Shown here: in pieces, positions 33,826 through 43,510 of the stretch
How the letters are laid out: every line of letters begins with the position of its first letter
Numbering within the stretch: position 1 is the stretch's first letter
Notes under the pieces: model-generated
Told to the model about the DNA's origin: nothing
The model's database searches: none
What the model saw: only the letters and a program-made list of their open reading frames with translations
DNA from: Actinomycetota bacterium
Lineage (GTDB): Bacteria; Actinomycetota; Rubrobacteria; Rubrobacterales; Rubrobacteraceae
Length of the DNA stretch: 64,000 nucleotides
Reading direction: 5' to 3'
Assembly: GCA_902810695.1 (NCBI GenBank)
Contig: CADDYV010000012.1
Coordinates: forward strand, 1-64,000
Program-made: the position numbers and the translations under genes

Positions 33826-34830
33826 TTAACTACCCTGATGGTTTTCCGCCAGCCACCGGGCCACATCGGGAGCATGATAGCTGAGTATGATATCCGCCCC
33901 GGCCCGCTTTATGCTGGTTAGCGCCTCCAGAACCGCCGCCCGCTCGTCCAGCCAACCGTTCTGCGCCGCAGCCTTGAGCATCGAGTATTCCCCGCTGACA
34001 TTGTACGCGGCCAGCGGCAGGTCTATAGCTTCCCTAACCCTGTACAACACGTCCAGGTAGGGCAGGGCCGGTTTCACCATGACGATGTCCGCGCCCTCCT
34101 CGATATCGAGCCTGACCTCGCGCAGTGCTTCACGGGCGTTGGCGGGGTCCATCTGGTAGCTGCGCCGGTCGCCGAACTGCGGGGCACTCTCGGCGGCATC
34201 CCGGAAAGGTCCGTAAAAGGTGGTGGCGTACTTGGCGGAGTAGGCCATGATCGGGGTGTTCTCGAACCCCTCGCGGTCCAGTTCGGCGCGGATCGCACTC
34301 ACCCTACCATCCATCATATCCGAGGGAGCTACGATGTCCGCCCCGGCCTCGGCCTGAGAAGCCGCCGTGCGGGCCAGAAGCTCCAGGCTGACGTCGTTCA
34401 GGATCTCCCCCGAATCCTTCTCCACAACCCCGCAGTGGCCGTGGCTCGTGTATTCGCACAGGCACACATCCGTGATGACGAGCAGATCCGGCAGAGCATC
34501 CTTTATGGCACGCACGGCGAGCTGGACTATACCCTCCGGGTCGTAGGCTCCCGAGGCGGCCTCATCCTTGTGCTCCGGTATACCGAAGAGCATGATGCCC
34601 GGAATACCGAGCCCGTAGGCCTTCTTGGCCTCCGCGACCGCGTTGTCAATGGAGAGCTGGAAGATTCCTGGCATCGAGGGCACCGGATTCCTCACATCCT
34701 CGCCCACCGTGACGAACATCGGATAAATGAGGTCATCCGGTGAGATCCGGGTCTCGCGCATCAGGCCCCGCAGCCTCTCCGTGCGGCGCGTCCTGCGTAG
34801 CCTTTGCTGTGGAAATGGCATGTTACTCAC
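33826..34830 (-). CDS. hemB: Porphobilinogen synthase (5-aminolevulinate dehydratase)
   Basis: A 334-residue enzyme. The zinc-site segment [11 protein letters not shown] (about residue 120) keeps its cysteines. The two substrate lysines are in [14 protein letters not shown] and [12 protein letters not shown]. It joins two 5-aminolevulinates. The start overlaps the cobA-hemD stop by four bases (ATGA); ATG 34821 is a possible internal start. Confidence 0.95.
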   Translation of the reverse strand: MSNMPFPQQRLRRTRRTERLRGLMRETRISPDDLIYPMFVTVGEDVRNPVPSMPGIFQLSIDNAVAEAKKAYGLGIPGIMLFGIPEHKDEAASGAYDPEGIVQLAVRAIKDALPDLLVITDVCLCEYTSHGHCGVVEKDSGEILNDVSLELLARTAASQAEAGADIVAPSDMMDGRVSAIRAELDREGFENTPIMAYSAKYATTFYGPFRDAAESAPQFGDRRSYQMDPANAREALREVRLDIEEGADIVMVKPALPYLDVLYRVREAIDLPLAAYNVSGEYSMLKAAAQNGWLDERAAVLEALTSIKRAGADIILSYHAPDVARWLAENHQGS

Positions 34831-36362
34831 CCGTCCTTCTTTACCGCTTCGGCTTCGAAGAGTTTTACCACCGCTTCGACCAGCCCCGGTATAGTGTACT
34901 CTCCGGCTTCCACATCAACCCGGATTCCATGCTCGCGAGCCGTCTCTGCGGTTACGGGACCGATGCAGGCGACGCGAGAGTTTCGCAGAAGGCGAGCCGT
35001 ATCCTTCCCCACAAACGCTCTGACGAAGTTCTCGACCGTCGAACTCGCCGTGAACGTCACGCAATCTACCTCTCCAGCTTCGAGCATCTTTTGCAACCCT
35101 TCCTTACCCTCAGAAGAAGGTACAGACTCGTACGCAGCGGGAACGACGACCTCTGCTCCTGCCTCGCGAAGCTTCTGCGGCAAAACCTTGCGTGCGACCT
35201 TCGCACGTGGGATCAGGATACGCTTCCCTTCGAGGGACTCGCCCGAGATCTCCTGCAACAGGGCTTCTGCCCGATACTCTTTCGGGACCGCCTCAACCCG
35301 CAGGCCGGTCTCTCTGAGTTTTCTCGCGGTGACCGGTCCTATGGCTGCTATCCTTGCGCCGGGTGGTATAGCGCGCAGGTCCAGGCCGTGATGCGAGAGA
35401 CGGTTCAGGAATGCTTCGACGCCGTTCACGCTGGTAAAGACGATCCAGCCGAACGAACCGAGCTCGCGGATCGCCTCGTCCAGCGGTCCGAAGTCTTTTG
35501 GAGGTTGGATCTCGATGGTCGGGAACTCGATCACTTCAGCACCCAGCCTCTCCAGCCTCCCGGAAAGCTCGCCGGCCTGTCTGCGCGCGCGGGTCACCAC
35601 GATGCGACGCCCAAACAGTGGCCTGCGCTCGTACCAGTCAAGTCCATTCTCGCGCAGTGCGACCACCTCCCCGACAACGATTACGGCCGGGGGCCTCAGG
35701 TTCGCATCGGCCACCTTCTGCGCTATATCTCCGAGCTTTCCGGTAACGGTTCGCTGCTCCGGTACGGTACCCCACCGAACGCAGGCGACCGCGGTTTCGG
35801 GGCTTTTTCCGGCGGAGATCAACTCCTCCGATATCTCCTTTATCCGCCCCACACCCATATACAGAACCAGCGTGTCCGCGCCGCGGGCGATCCTGCTCCA
35901 GTCCACGTCTGTGCCGTCTTTTGTCGGATCTTCGTGCCCGGTTACGAACGCTACGCTGGAAGACACACGGCGGTGAGTAACGGGAATGCCCGCGTATGCC
36001 GGGGCCGCAACGCCGCTTGTTACTCCAGGGACGACCTCGAACGGCAGGCCCGCTTCAATCAGTGCCAGCGCCTCCTCCCCGCCACGCCCGAAGATGTACG
36101 GATCTCCCCCCTTCAGACGCACCACGGTCTTCCCTTCCCGTCCCAGCCTTATCAGCAAGGCGTTGATCTCTTCCTGGGACATCGAGGGATTTCCGGGCCC
36201 TTTACCGACGTAGATTCGCTCTGCCTCTGGTCTGGTATATTCCAGCAGGCTTTCCGGCGCGAGCCGGTCGTAGACGACCGCGTCCGCTTCCCTCATACAC
36301 CGGACGCCCTTCACGGTGAACAGGCCCGGATCTCCAGGGCCGCTTCCGACCAGGTAGATCAC
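34827..36362 (-). CDS. Fused uroporphyrinogen-III methyltransferase / synthase
   Basis: A 511-residue two-domain protein. Residues 1 to about 245 are the SAM-dependent CobA/SUMT part, with [17 protein letters not shown] and [16 protein letters not shown]. Residues about 255-505 are HemD (uroporphyrinogen-III synthase) with [13 protein letters not shown]. Such fusions occur in several Gram-positive groups and place the siroheme branch next to the haem branch. The stop overlaps hemB and the start is three bases after hemC. Confidence 0.93.
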   Translation of the reverse strand: MIYLVGSGPGDPGLFTVKGVRCMREADAVVYDRLAPESLLEYTRPEAERIYVGKGPGNPSMSQEEINALLIRLGREGKTVVRLKGGDPYIFGRGGEEALALIEAGLPFEVVPGVTSGVAAPAYAGIPVTHRRVSSSVAFVTGHEDPTKDGTDVDWSRIARGADTLVLYMGVGRIKEISEELISAGKSPETAVACVRWGTVPEQRTVTGKLGDIAQKVADANLRPPAVIVVGEVVALRENGLDWYERRPLFGRRIVVTRARRQAGELSGRLERLGAEVIEFPTIEIQPPKDFGPLDEAIRELGSFGWIVFTSVNGVEAFLNRLSHHGLDLRAIPPGARIAAIGPVTARKLRETGLRVEAVPKEYRAEALLQEISGESLEGKRILIPRAKVARKVLPQKLREAGAEVVVPAAYESVPSSEGKEGLQKMLEAGEVDCVTFTASSTVENFVRAFVGKDTARLLRNSRVACIGPVTAETAREHGIRVDVEAGEYTIPGLVEAVVKLFEAEAVKKDG

Positions 36363-36365
36363 GCG

Positions 36366-37280
36366 CTAGCTCCTTACCCGCCGGATCTCATCCAGAATCA
36401 CCGCTGCTCCCTGCTCCAGCAGGTCCCGCGCTACCCGCCCGCCAACCTCCTCCGGTTCCCCACCCTCAGCCTCGCTCCTGTATTGGAGCGCGCCGTCCGT
36501 CGAGGCCACCACACCCTGAAGCCGGATCTTCCCGCCTTCTACCACTGCGCTGGCGCCGACCGGAATCCGGCAGCCGCCTTCGAGCGTTCTGAGCATCGCG
36601 CGCTCGGCCAGAACGGCAAGCTCCGTCCGCTCGTGGTTCAAGACCTGTCGCACCCGCTCTAGCAGCGGATGATCCTCGCGCATCGCGACCGCCAGAGCGC
36701 CCTGGCCGACGGCGGGGAGCAGGATGTCTTTCGGGATGACGGTATGCGGCACGCTGAGGCCAAGGCGTTCGAGTCCGGCGCGGGCAAGGACGAGCGCATC
36801 TGCCTGCCCTTCTCGCATCTTGCGGATGCGGGTGTCAACGTTGCCCCGGATCTCCACGATCCGCAGATCCGGACGGCGGTGAAGAAGCTGCGAGCGACGT
36901 CTGAGGCTGGACGTCGCGACTACGGCTCCGTCGGGCAGACCATCCACATCCCAGACCCGCTCCGAAACCAGGACGTCAGAAGGGTCAACCCGCTCGCTGA
37001 TCGCCGCCAGCGAAATATCTTCCGGTACTTCTGTAGGCACATCCTTGAGCGAGTGGACCGCGAGGTCCACCTCCCCGGAGAGAACAGCCTCATCGAGCTG
37101 GCGGGTGAACACGTCTCGCTGGTCTATCACCCCCAGCGGCTTGTCCGGGTGTCGGTCGCTCGTGGTTTTTATCGTCTGGATATCGACCTCGAAGCCTGCT
37201 GTGCACAGTCTTTCAGCGCAGGACTCGGCCTGCGCGAGGGCGAGCCTCGACCCTCGCGTCCCGAGGATCAGTGCGGTCAT
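36366..37280 (-). CDS. hemC: Hydroxymethylbilane synthase
   Basis: A 304-residue enzyme. It begins LILGTRGSRLALAQAE; the dipyrromethane cofactor cysteine is in GGCRIPVGA (about residue 238). It builds the linear tetrapyrrole from porphobilinogen. Its start overlaps the hemA stop by four bases. Confidence 0.95.
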   Translation of the reverse strand: MTALILGTRGSRLALAQAESCAERLCTAGFEVDIQTIKTTSDRHPDKPLGVIDQRDVFTRQLDEAVLSGEVDLAVHSLKDVPTEVPEDISLAAISERVDPSDVLVSERVWDVDGLPDGAVVATSSLRRRSQLLHRRPDLRIVEIRGNVDTRIRKMREGQADALVLARAGLERLGLSVPHTVIPKDILLPAVGQGALAVAMREDHPLLERVRQVLNHERTELAVLAERAMLRTLEGGCRIPVGASAVVEGGKIRLQGVVASTDGALQYRSEAEGGEPEEVGGRVARDLLEQGAAVILDEIRRVRS

Positions 37281-38566
37281 GGGGATTCCGAGCTGTGGAA
37301 CTCTACCTCTATCTCCTCCAACCCCAGAAGATGACGCCGGATCTCATTGCTCTCTGGAGCGGACGCCGTCTCGGCGCGGGCTTTGATCTCCTGTATGGGA
37401 CCGTGAAGGAGCTTGTTGACAAGCGACTGGCTCATCCTCTCCAGAGTCTTCTCTTCTTCCGGTGAGAGGTCCAGCCTCTTCAGGGCACGGGAGAGTTCGT
37501 GACGTCGGATGCTTTCGGCCTCATTTCTAAGTTCTTTTATAAGAGGCACCACGTCCAGGGTTGAGACCCAGCTCATAAACTCGAAGACCGCCGGAGAGAT
37601 CAGGGCCTCCCCTCGCTCCGCAGCCGCCTTTCTATCACCGGCGTTGCGCTCGACCACCGCCTGCAGATCGTCTATGTCGTAGAGGTAAGCCCGATTCAGG
37701 GTCTGCACTACCGGGTCCACATCCCTCGGAACCGCGATGTCAACGAAGAAGAGCGGCTCTTCACGGTGTGAGAGCGCATCCGCCACCTTCTCGCTGCTCA
37801 CGACCCACTCTCCCGAGCCGGTAGAACTGACCACCACATCGGCCCGGAGCAACTCGCCGTCCAGGTCATCGAAGCCAACCGCGTAACCTCCTATTCGCTC
37901 GGCCAGCAGCCGCGCGCGCTCGGGCGTGCGGTTGGCGATACGGATATCCTCTATCCCGCGACCCTTGAGGTGCTTTATAACCAGCTCCCCCATGTCTCCG
38001 GCACCGAGAACGAGCGCCCTGCGGCCCTCCAGGGTTCCGAAGACTTCCTCGGCGAGCTTTGCCGCCACGTGCGGCACGGAGAGGGAGCTGTCCCCTATCC
38101 CCGTCTCCGAGCGTACCTTCTTGCCAACCCGGAGCGAGGTGTGAAAAAGCCGGTTCAGGACCGGACCGGTGCACTTCTCCTCGGTCGCCGCCCGGTAAGC
38201 CTCGCGCACCTGGCCCAGGATCTGGGCTTCCCCGACCACCATCGAGTCCAGTGAACTCGCCACCCGATACAGGTGGCGCACCGCCCTCTCGTCGGTGAGC
38301 CAGTATATGTCCTGCTCCAGCGAACTGCGGTCTACCTCGCGATCTTCGGCCAAGCGGTCTAGCATCTGAAAATGGTCCTCTTCGTTCTCCAGAACCGCGT
38401 AGATCTCGGTCCGGTTGCAAGTAGAGAGCAGAACCGCCTCGGCGACTACCCCTTCTTCTTTGAGCCGCCGCAGGAAGTTCCGGCCCGCGCACGGCGGAAA
38501 TGCTATCCTCTCGCGCACCTCAACTGGCGCCGAGCGATGGCTCATCCCCGCAACCGCGATAAGCAA
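37277..38566 (-). CDS. hemA: Glutamyl-tRNA reductase
   Basis: A 429-residue NADPH enzyme that starts the C5 pathway. The nucleophile cysteine is in LSTCNRTEIYA (about residue 50) and the NADPH domain has VLGAGDMGELV (about residue 183). A C-terminal dimerisation helix follows. Its start overlaps the end of the siroheme dehydrogenase by 25 bases. Confidence 0.95.
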   Translation of the reverse strand: MLIAVAGMSHRSAPVEVRERIAFPPCAGRNFLRRLKEEGVVAEAVLLSTCNRTEIYAVLENEEDHFQMLDRLAEDREVDRSSLEQDIYWLTDERAVRHLYRVASSLDSMVVGEAQILGQVREAYRAATEEKCTGPVLNRLFHTSLRVGKKVRSETGIGDSSLSVPHVAAKLAEEVFGTLEGRRALVLGAGDMGELVIKHLKGRGIEDIRIANRTPERARLLAERIGGYAVGFDDLDGELLRADVVVSSTGSGEWVVSSEKVADALSHREEPLFFVDIAVPRDVDPVVQTLNRAYLYDIDDLQAVVERNAGDRKAAAERGEALISPAVFEFMSWVSTLDVVPLIKELRNEAESIRRHELSRALKRLDLSPEEEKTLERMSQSLVNKLLHGPIQEIKARAETASAPESNEIRRHLLGLEEIEVEFHSSESP

Positions 38567-39141
38567 CCACGCACCTCCTTCTCAAGCTCTTCATCAGCCT
38601 TGCCGCTCTCCCGGGCCTCGCCGACTCGCCGCACCAGATCAGCCCACTCGGGTCCGAATACCGCCTCAAGCTCGCGCCGGATGGATCGCGCGAGCGCCGG
38701 AGATGCCCCGCCGGTCGAGACCGCCACCTGAAGCCTACCCCTTCTTAGGGTCGAAGGGAGAGAAAAATTTCCCTCTGAGGGCTCATCAGCGACGTTGACC
38801 ATTATTCCCCGCTCGTGCGCTTCCCTTGCAACCGCCGCATTCACCTCTCTGACGTCGGTCGCGGCGAACACCAGATAGGCCCCGTCGAGATCGCCCTCCC
38901 GGTAGGCACGCCGATGCAACTCGGTGGCTATGCCCTCCAATTCGGTGTTCAGCTCCGGCGAGATCACCACGACCTCCGCGCCCGCCTGAAAAAGATTCCG
39001 GGCCTTCCTGCTGGCGACCTCACCACCTCCGACAATCACGCAGCGGCGTCCACTGAGATTCAAGAATATCGGGTAAAGGATGACGTTTTCGTTCTCGATC
39101 TCTACTCCCAGAAGCCCGGTAACCGCTTCCAAAACCTTCAA
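38542..39141 (-). CDS. Precorrin-2 dehydrogenase / ferrochelatase-type siroheme protein
   Basis: A 199-residue protein of the CysG N-terminal (Met8/SirC) type. The NAD site is VIVGGGEVASRKA (about residue 36), and the segment VSTGGASPALARSIRRELE (about residue 142) is the family signature. It oxidises precorrin-2 to sirohydrochlorin and may insert iron. It heads the tetrapyrrole operon. An ATG within the first 20 residues could be the real start. Confidence 0.88.
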   Translation of the reverse strand: MKVLEAVTGLLGVEIENENVILYPIFLNLSGRRCVIVGGGEVASRKARNLFQAGAEVVVISPELNTELEGIATELHRRAYREGDLDGAYLVFAATDVREVNAAVAREAHERGIMVNVADEPSEGNFSLPSTLRRGRLQVAVSTGGASPALARSIRRELEAVFGPEWADLVRRVGEARESGKADEELEKEVRGCLSRLRG

Positions 39142-39220
39142 GAGTCTAGCACGAGCAGCACCCTGTTACGTACCTGGATCAAAGTGTTTCATGTAGCGAT
39201 CCACTCCGCCGTATGCGCCT

Positions 39221-39679
39221 TCACGGTCCCTCCGGTGTTTTGGTTTTTTCGATGAGTTTTATGCTCCCGATCTCCATTTTCTTGTCCACAGCCTTGCACA
39301 TGTCGTACAGGGTGAGAGCCGCGACGCTCACCGCCGTAAGCGCCTCCATCTCTACTCCCGTGCGATCACTCGCCCCGGCAGTCGCAGCGATCTCAACTCC
39401 TCTATCTCTAACCTTAAACTCTACGTCTACATGAGTGAGATTGAGTCCGTGGCAAAGGGGGATTAGATCTGGAGTCCTCTTGGCAGCCATAATCCCGGCA
39501 ACCCTGGAAGTGTTGAGTGCGTCTCCCTTGGGGAGCGCGCGTTTCCGCAACAATTCGATGGTCTCGGGAGCCATCTCTATCCAACCGCCCGCGGTTGCTG
39601 TGCGCCGCACAACCGTTTTATCGCCAACGTCCACCATCCGGACTGTTCCTTCCGCATCCAGATGCGAAAACTCCACCAT
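39221..39679 (-). CDS. moaC: Cyclic pyranopterin monophosphate synthase
   Basis: A 152-residue enzyme. The family segments [24 protein letters not shown] (about residue 72) and [24 protein letters not shown] are clear. It makes cyclic pyranopterin in molybdenum cofactor synthesis. Ribosome site GGAGG lies in the loop of a small hairpin just before ATG 39679. The next element upstream is the selenocysteine tRNA. No other Mo-cofactor gene is in the window. Confidence 0.94.
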   Translation of the reverse strand: MVEFSHLDAEGTVRMVDVGDKTVVRRTATAGGWIEMAPETIELLRKRALPKGDALNTSRVAGIMAAKRTPDLIPLCHGLNLTHVDVEFKVRDRGVEIAATAGASDRTGVEMEALTAVSVAALTLYDMCKAVDKKMEIGSIKLIEKTKTPEGP

Positions 39680-39681
39680 TA

Positions 39682-39698
39682 CTAAACCTCCAGTTTAG
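39682..39698 (-). promoter_or_regulatory. Hairpin enclosing the moaC ribosome site
   Basis: CTAAAC and GTTTAG arms around CTCCA; on the mRNA the GGAGG of the ribosome site falls in the loop and first stem pair. It may modulate moaC translation, or be chance. Confidence 0.3.
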
Positions 39699-39797
39699 CT
39701 TACACAATCGCGGTTGTGGTCCCCACTGTCTTGAATCGGTGGTAGCTGTTGGAGTTTACGATAGGCCATCCGCCCACGAGTGTGAAAGGGTAATCAG

Positions 39798-39886
39798 CGG
39801 AATGCGGGGGAATCGAACCGCCACGACCGCAAAGCGGTCGCAAACCGGTTTTGAAGACCGGCCGGGCCACCAGGCCCACGCATTCC
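39798..39886 (-). tRNA. selC: tRNA-Sec (anticodon TCA)
   Basis: On the minus strand an 8-bp acceptor GGAATGCG pairs with CGCATTCC. The anticodon stem CCGGT/ACCGG holds the loop CTTCAAA, so the anticodon is TCA, reading UGA. A long extra arm GCGACCGC/GCGGTCGT follows, as required for selenocysteine tRNA, and the D stem is GGGCC/GGCCC. The T arm TTCGATT has one C-C mismatch in its stem. The discriminator is G and CCA is not encoded. It is directly upstream of selB. Confidence 0.92.
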
Positions 39887-39906
39887 AAGGAGATTTTATA
39901 CACCAC

Positions 39907-41751
39907 CTACCGGTAGCGGCGGGTCAGAACGCGCACATCACCGGTGCGCCGGGTAACGCCCGCAGCATCGGAGTATTCGAGCCAGGCCTGGGCGTACTTG
40001 CGGCTCGTGCCCATGAGGTCGCGAAAACCGGCGAGCGTGATATCACCTTCCTTACGGCAGTAGTTTTTTATCTTTTCGAGCACATCTTCGGCGGTATCTT
40101 GCGAAGCGAAGAGGTTTTCCGCCAGCTTTACGGCATCTCCACGTTTGAGCAGCAGGCGCAGAGCCGGGGTGGGATCCATGTTCGGGGGTTCAATTCCCGC
40201 TTTTTGTAGCCTATCGAGCAATTCGTCTGCCTCATGTACGAGTTCCGGCGGGACCTCTTCCGCCTCCGGCAGGCTCACCCCGGTATCCGTCATCCGGATC
40301 TCATCGCCAGACATCTCACCCAAAAGTGCATCCGCAAGCTCTGAGGAGAGTCCGGTAGCTGTTCGGGCTTCGGCTACGGTCAGCTCCGGGCTTTCGGGAT
40401 GCTCTTCCGTCCGTCGGCGCAGCGCGTTAGTCAACTTCTCCTTCGCTGAAAATATCTCTTCCTCCAGTGCGTAGCAGTCGGCGACCCTGATAACCCCCGG
40501 TATGTTCCCGACCTCCGGCAACTCCCCCACGCTGGCAGAGAGGAGCAGCGAAAGGTCCCGCAGAGTCATGCCAGCTCTGGGGTTACGGGCGAGGATGAGA
40601 GGGATAGTTTTCGTGTAATCTCCAGCCTCCAAAGCTTCGAGCCAGGCTGGGTCTGGTTTGTGATCCGTCGGAGAGGCGTCGAGAATCGTTCCGCCGCCGA
40701 TGGTGATCTGGGGCGCCATCGAGCGCAAGACGAAGCGGTCGCCGGAGAGAACTACCAGCGGCTCCTCCAGCCTCAGCCGGGCCAGTGCGCTCTCTCCGGC
40801 GTTTATCTGCTCCCTTCCGAGCAACCGGACGCGGGCATTCGTCGCCCTCGTACCATGATGCAGCCGTACCCGGACGCTGTGCTTGAGCGGCCTGGCATCC
40901 TCCAGAAGCCGGATGCGCGCGTCGAAGCTGCTCGTCTCCGGGATGGGTTGGGAGAGCAGAACGTCGCCTGCGACTATATCCGAGATCTCAACCCCCGTAA
41001 GGTCCAGCGCCGTCCGGGCTCCGGCGTACGCCACTTTGGACGGATGCCCGTGGTTCTGGATACCCCGCACCCGCGGTCGCAGGCCGGAGGCGGTGTAGAG
41101 CGTATCGCCCTGGTGGATCTCACCCGACCACAGCGTCCCGGTAACAACAACCCCGATTCCCTTCAAAACAAACGCCCTGTCAACCGGCAGCCGGGCCAGA
41201 GCACTCTCTTCTTGCCTCGAAACCTTCCCGGCGAGCGCATCCAGGCCCTGCAGAAGCTCGTCTACCCCCTCTCCCGTAACACCGCTCACCCGGAAGATGG
41301 GAGCTTCGAGCCCCACCGATTCGAGAAACTCCTCCACGTCCAGCTCCGCCAGGGTCGCGGTCTCTTCGTCCACGGCATCCGTTTTGGTGAGAGCCACCAC
41401 GCCCTGCTCGACGCCGAGCACGCGCAGCACACCGAGGTGTTCGCGAGTCTGGGGCATCACACCGTCGTCGGCGGCAACCACGAGCAGAAAGGCGTCAACG
41501 CCGCTGGCCCCGGCGACCATGTTCTTGACGAACCGCTCGTGCCCCGGAGCGTCCACCAGACTCGCCCGGCGGCCACTAGGCAGCTCCAGCTCCGCGTATC
41601 CCGGCACGATAGAGATTCCGCGCCGGTGCTCCTCTTCGAGCCGGTCGGTGTCCGTGCCGGTCATGTAGCGGACCAGCGTTGTCTTGCCGTGATCTATGTG
41701 CCCCGCCGTCCCGATGGTGAGAGATATCGGGCGATCTCCGGGCTCACCCAC
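39907..41751 (-). CDS. selB: Selenocysteine-specific elongation factor
   Basis: A 614-residue GTPase. G1 is GTAGHIDHGKTT (about residue 14), G3 DAPGHERF, G4 TKTD; domains II and III follow, and the C-terminal third (from about 380) is the winged-helix region that binds the SECIS element. It carries Sec-tRNA to UGA codons. Its start overlaps the selA stop by eight bases. Confidence 0.95.
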   Translation of the reverse strand: MGEPGDRPISLTIGTAGHIDHGKTTLVRYMTGTDTDRLEEEHRRGISIVPGYAELELPSGRRASLVDAPGHERFVKNMVAGASGVDAFLLVVAADDGVMPQTREHLGVLRVLGVEQGVVALTKTDAVDEETATLAELDVEEFLESVGLEAPIFRVSGVTGEGVDELLQGLDALAGKVSRQEESALARLPVDRAFVLKGIGVVVTGTLWSGEIHQGDTLYTASGLRPRVRGIQNHGHPSKVAYAGARTALDLTGVEISDIVAGDVLLSQPIPETSSFDARIRLLEDARPLKHSVRVRLHHGTRATNARVRLLGREQINAGESALARLRLEEPLVVLSGDRFVLRSMAPQITIGGGTILDASPTDHKPDPAWLEALEAGDYTKTIPLILARNPRAGMTLRDLSLLLSASVGELPEVGNIPGVIRVADCYALEEEIFSAKEKLTNALRRRTEEHPESPELTVAEARTATGLSSELADALLGEMSGDEIRMTDTGVSLPEAEEVPPELVHEADELLDRLQKAGIEPPNMDPTPALRLLLKRGDAVKLAENLFASQDTAEDVLEKIKNYCRKEGDITLAGFRDLMGTSRKYAQAWLEYSDAAGVTRRTGDVRVLTRRYR

Positions 41752-43099
41752 CGAGGGCCTCCACAGCTTTTACGATGTTCGTCTCGTCACCGGGTAACAG
41801 CGTCCTTACATCTAGCCAAAGCCTCCCCTCCTGCACCCGGCCCACCACGGGAACTTCCGCCTCCCGCAGTTGTTTCGCCAAATCCTCCGCGTCCGTCCCT
41901 CCGATACGGACAGCGAAAGAAGGTATCTCGTAGGTGGGAAGCGTTCCGCCTCCGCTACGCGCAACCGAGGAAGCTACGTCTACCTCCAGATCGGTTGCCC
42001 GCGACAACTCATCCGCCAGTTTGCGGGCTTTCTCCTCCATCTCCTTTGCCGGAGCATGGATCATCTGGAGTGTGGGCAGTTCCTCGCGGGCTGTGCCTTC
42101 CAGATAGGCGATAAGCGTAGCTTCGAGAGTAGCGAGACAGAGCTTGTCTGCCCGGACCGCGCGGGCCAGGGGGTGCTGGCGCATCGCGGATATCCAGCGC
42201 GACTCTCCCACAGCTATTCCAGCCTGTGGACCTCCGAGCAGCTTGTCCCCGGAAAACGTCGTCAGCACGGCTCCGTTCCGCACAGCGTGCTGCACCGTGG
42301 GTTCCCGATCCAGCGGCACAAGCGCCCCGCTTCCCACATCAGCGATGACCGGAAGTCCGAGGGAAGATAGCTCCCTGACCCCTACCGACTCACTAAACCC
42401 CACGGTCTCGAAGTTGCTCTGGTGCACCCACAGGATGGCGCGGGTGTTCTCGTCCACCGCCCGCTCATAATCGGAGAGCCTGGTGCGGTTGGTGGTTCCG
42501 ACTTCGTGCAGCCTCGCACCGGAGAGCGCGAGTACCTCCGGGATGCGGAAGCCGCCACCGATCTCGATGAGCTGGCCGCGGGAGACGATCACCTCTCCGC
42601 CCGGCTCCCCCACAACAGCCGCGAGCGCCAGCAAGGTTGCCGACGCGCAGTTGTTGACAACCAGCGCATCCTCGGCGCCGGTCAGTTCGCGCAGGAGCGG
42701 GACCGCGTGGTCGTAGCGCGAGCCTCTTCTGCCGGAAGCGAGATCGTACTCCAGGTTCGAGTAGCCGGTTGCGGCTTCGGTTACGGCCTCGACCGCGCGC
42801 TGCGAGAGGGTGGAGCGGCCCAGGTTCGTGTGCAGGATAACCCCGGTGGCGTTCACTACACGTCGGATCCCATAACCAGCAAGTAGCTTCGATGCCACCT
42901 GGATCACGGCTTCCTCAGTGACCTTGGGCTCTCCGCCAGCCAGTATCTCCCGCCGCAAGCCCTCCAGCACCCGGCGGATGGCGGCGGTAGCCGAAGCCCG
43001 ACCGTGACGCTCGACAAGCGGCTCTGTAGCCGGGTTTCTCAGCACCGTATCCACCGCAGGAAGATTACGGAGGCGTTCTTTTCTGCTCGTATCCAGCAC
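41744..43099 (-). CDS. selA: L-seryl-tRNA(Sec) selenium transferase
   Basis: A 451-residue PLP enzyme. The PLP lysine is in TFSGDKLLGGPQAGI (about residue 284), and ATGVILHTNLGRS (about residue 83) is typical. It changes Ser-tRNA(Sec) to Sec-tRNA(Sec). The order selA-selB-selC in one direction makes a near-complete cassette; selD is not in the window. Confidence 0.95.
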   Translation of the reverse strand: MLDTSRKERLRNLPAVDTVLRNPATEPLVERHGRASATAAIRRVLEGLRREILAGGEPKVTEEAVIQVASKLLAGYGIRRVVNATGVILHTNLGRSTLSQRAVEAVTEAATGYSNLEYDLASGRRGSRYDHAVPLLRELTGAEDALVVNNCASATLLALAAVVGEPGGEVIVSRGQLIEIGGGFRIPEVLALSGARLHEVGTTNRTRLSDYERAVDENTRAILWVHQSNFETVGFSESVGVRELSSLGLPVIADVGSGALVPLDREPTVQHAVRNGAVLTTFSGDKLLGGPQAGIAVGESRWISAMRQHPLARAVRADKLCLATLEATLIAYLEGTAREELPTLQMIHAPAKEMEEKARKLADELSRATDLEVDVASSVARSGGGTLPTYEIPSFAVRIGGTDAEDLAKQLREAEVPVVGRVQEGRLWLDVRTLLPGDETNIVKAVEALGG

Positions 43100-43201
43100 T
43101 TTCGGCCAGTATAACCCAGCGTAGCATTGTGGAAGTCGTGCGATTCGACTATGCTAAACTGGCGTTGTTTGAGATTCGATAGCCACCAAAGGAGTGCCCG
43201 T

Positions 43202-43495
43202 TTGCGTGATGGTTCGATGAAGTTTTTCGCCGGAGCTATTGTCGGTGCGGTCGGCGGCTTTGCGGTAGGTTCCTTCATCGCTACCCCCACGGCTCGCTCA
43301 GCCGGGCAGTCTCTCCTCGTCGGCTTCGGCATCTCGGCCAGGTTCCTGGGCAAAACCGCGATCGAGGCCGCTGACCGGCTGGGCTCGGTCCTCGAGTCCA
43401 GTTACACGCGCTTCCGTGGAAAGGAAGCGTATCTCGAACGGGAGATAGAAGAGCTGAGGCAGCAGATCACACGCCTCGAACAGCGCATGGACTAG
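43202..43495 (+). CDS. Glycine-zipper membrane protein with coiled-coil tail
   Basis: A 97-residue protein. The first part (about residues 6-35, FAGAIVGAVGGFAVGSF) is a glycine-zipper span; the last 30 residues (EAYLEREIEELRQQITRLEQ) form a clear coiled coil. I start at TTG 43202 because AAAGGAG is seven bases upstream; ATG 43217 is in frame but poorly placed. It is similar in style to YtxH-type proteins, and is divergent from selA. Its role is unknown. Confidence 0.65.
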   Translation: MRDGSMKFFAGAIVGAVGGFAVGSFIATPTARSAGQSLLVGFGISARFLGKTAIEAADRLGSVLESSYTRFRGKEAYLEREIEELRQQITRLEQRMD

Positions 43496-43510
43496 CTCTC
43501 CGCGTTCTTG

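Noticed and set aside
39700-39906. 68-codon frame on the minus strand
   Set aside because: It lies over the selenocysteine tRNA and is only open by chance.
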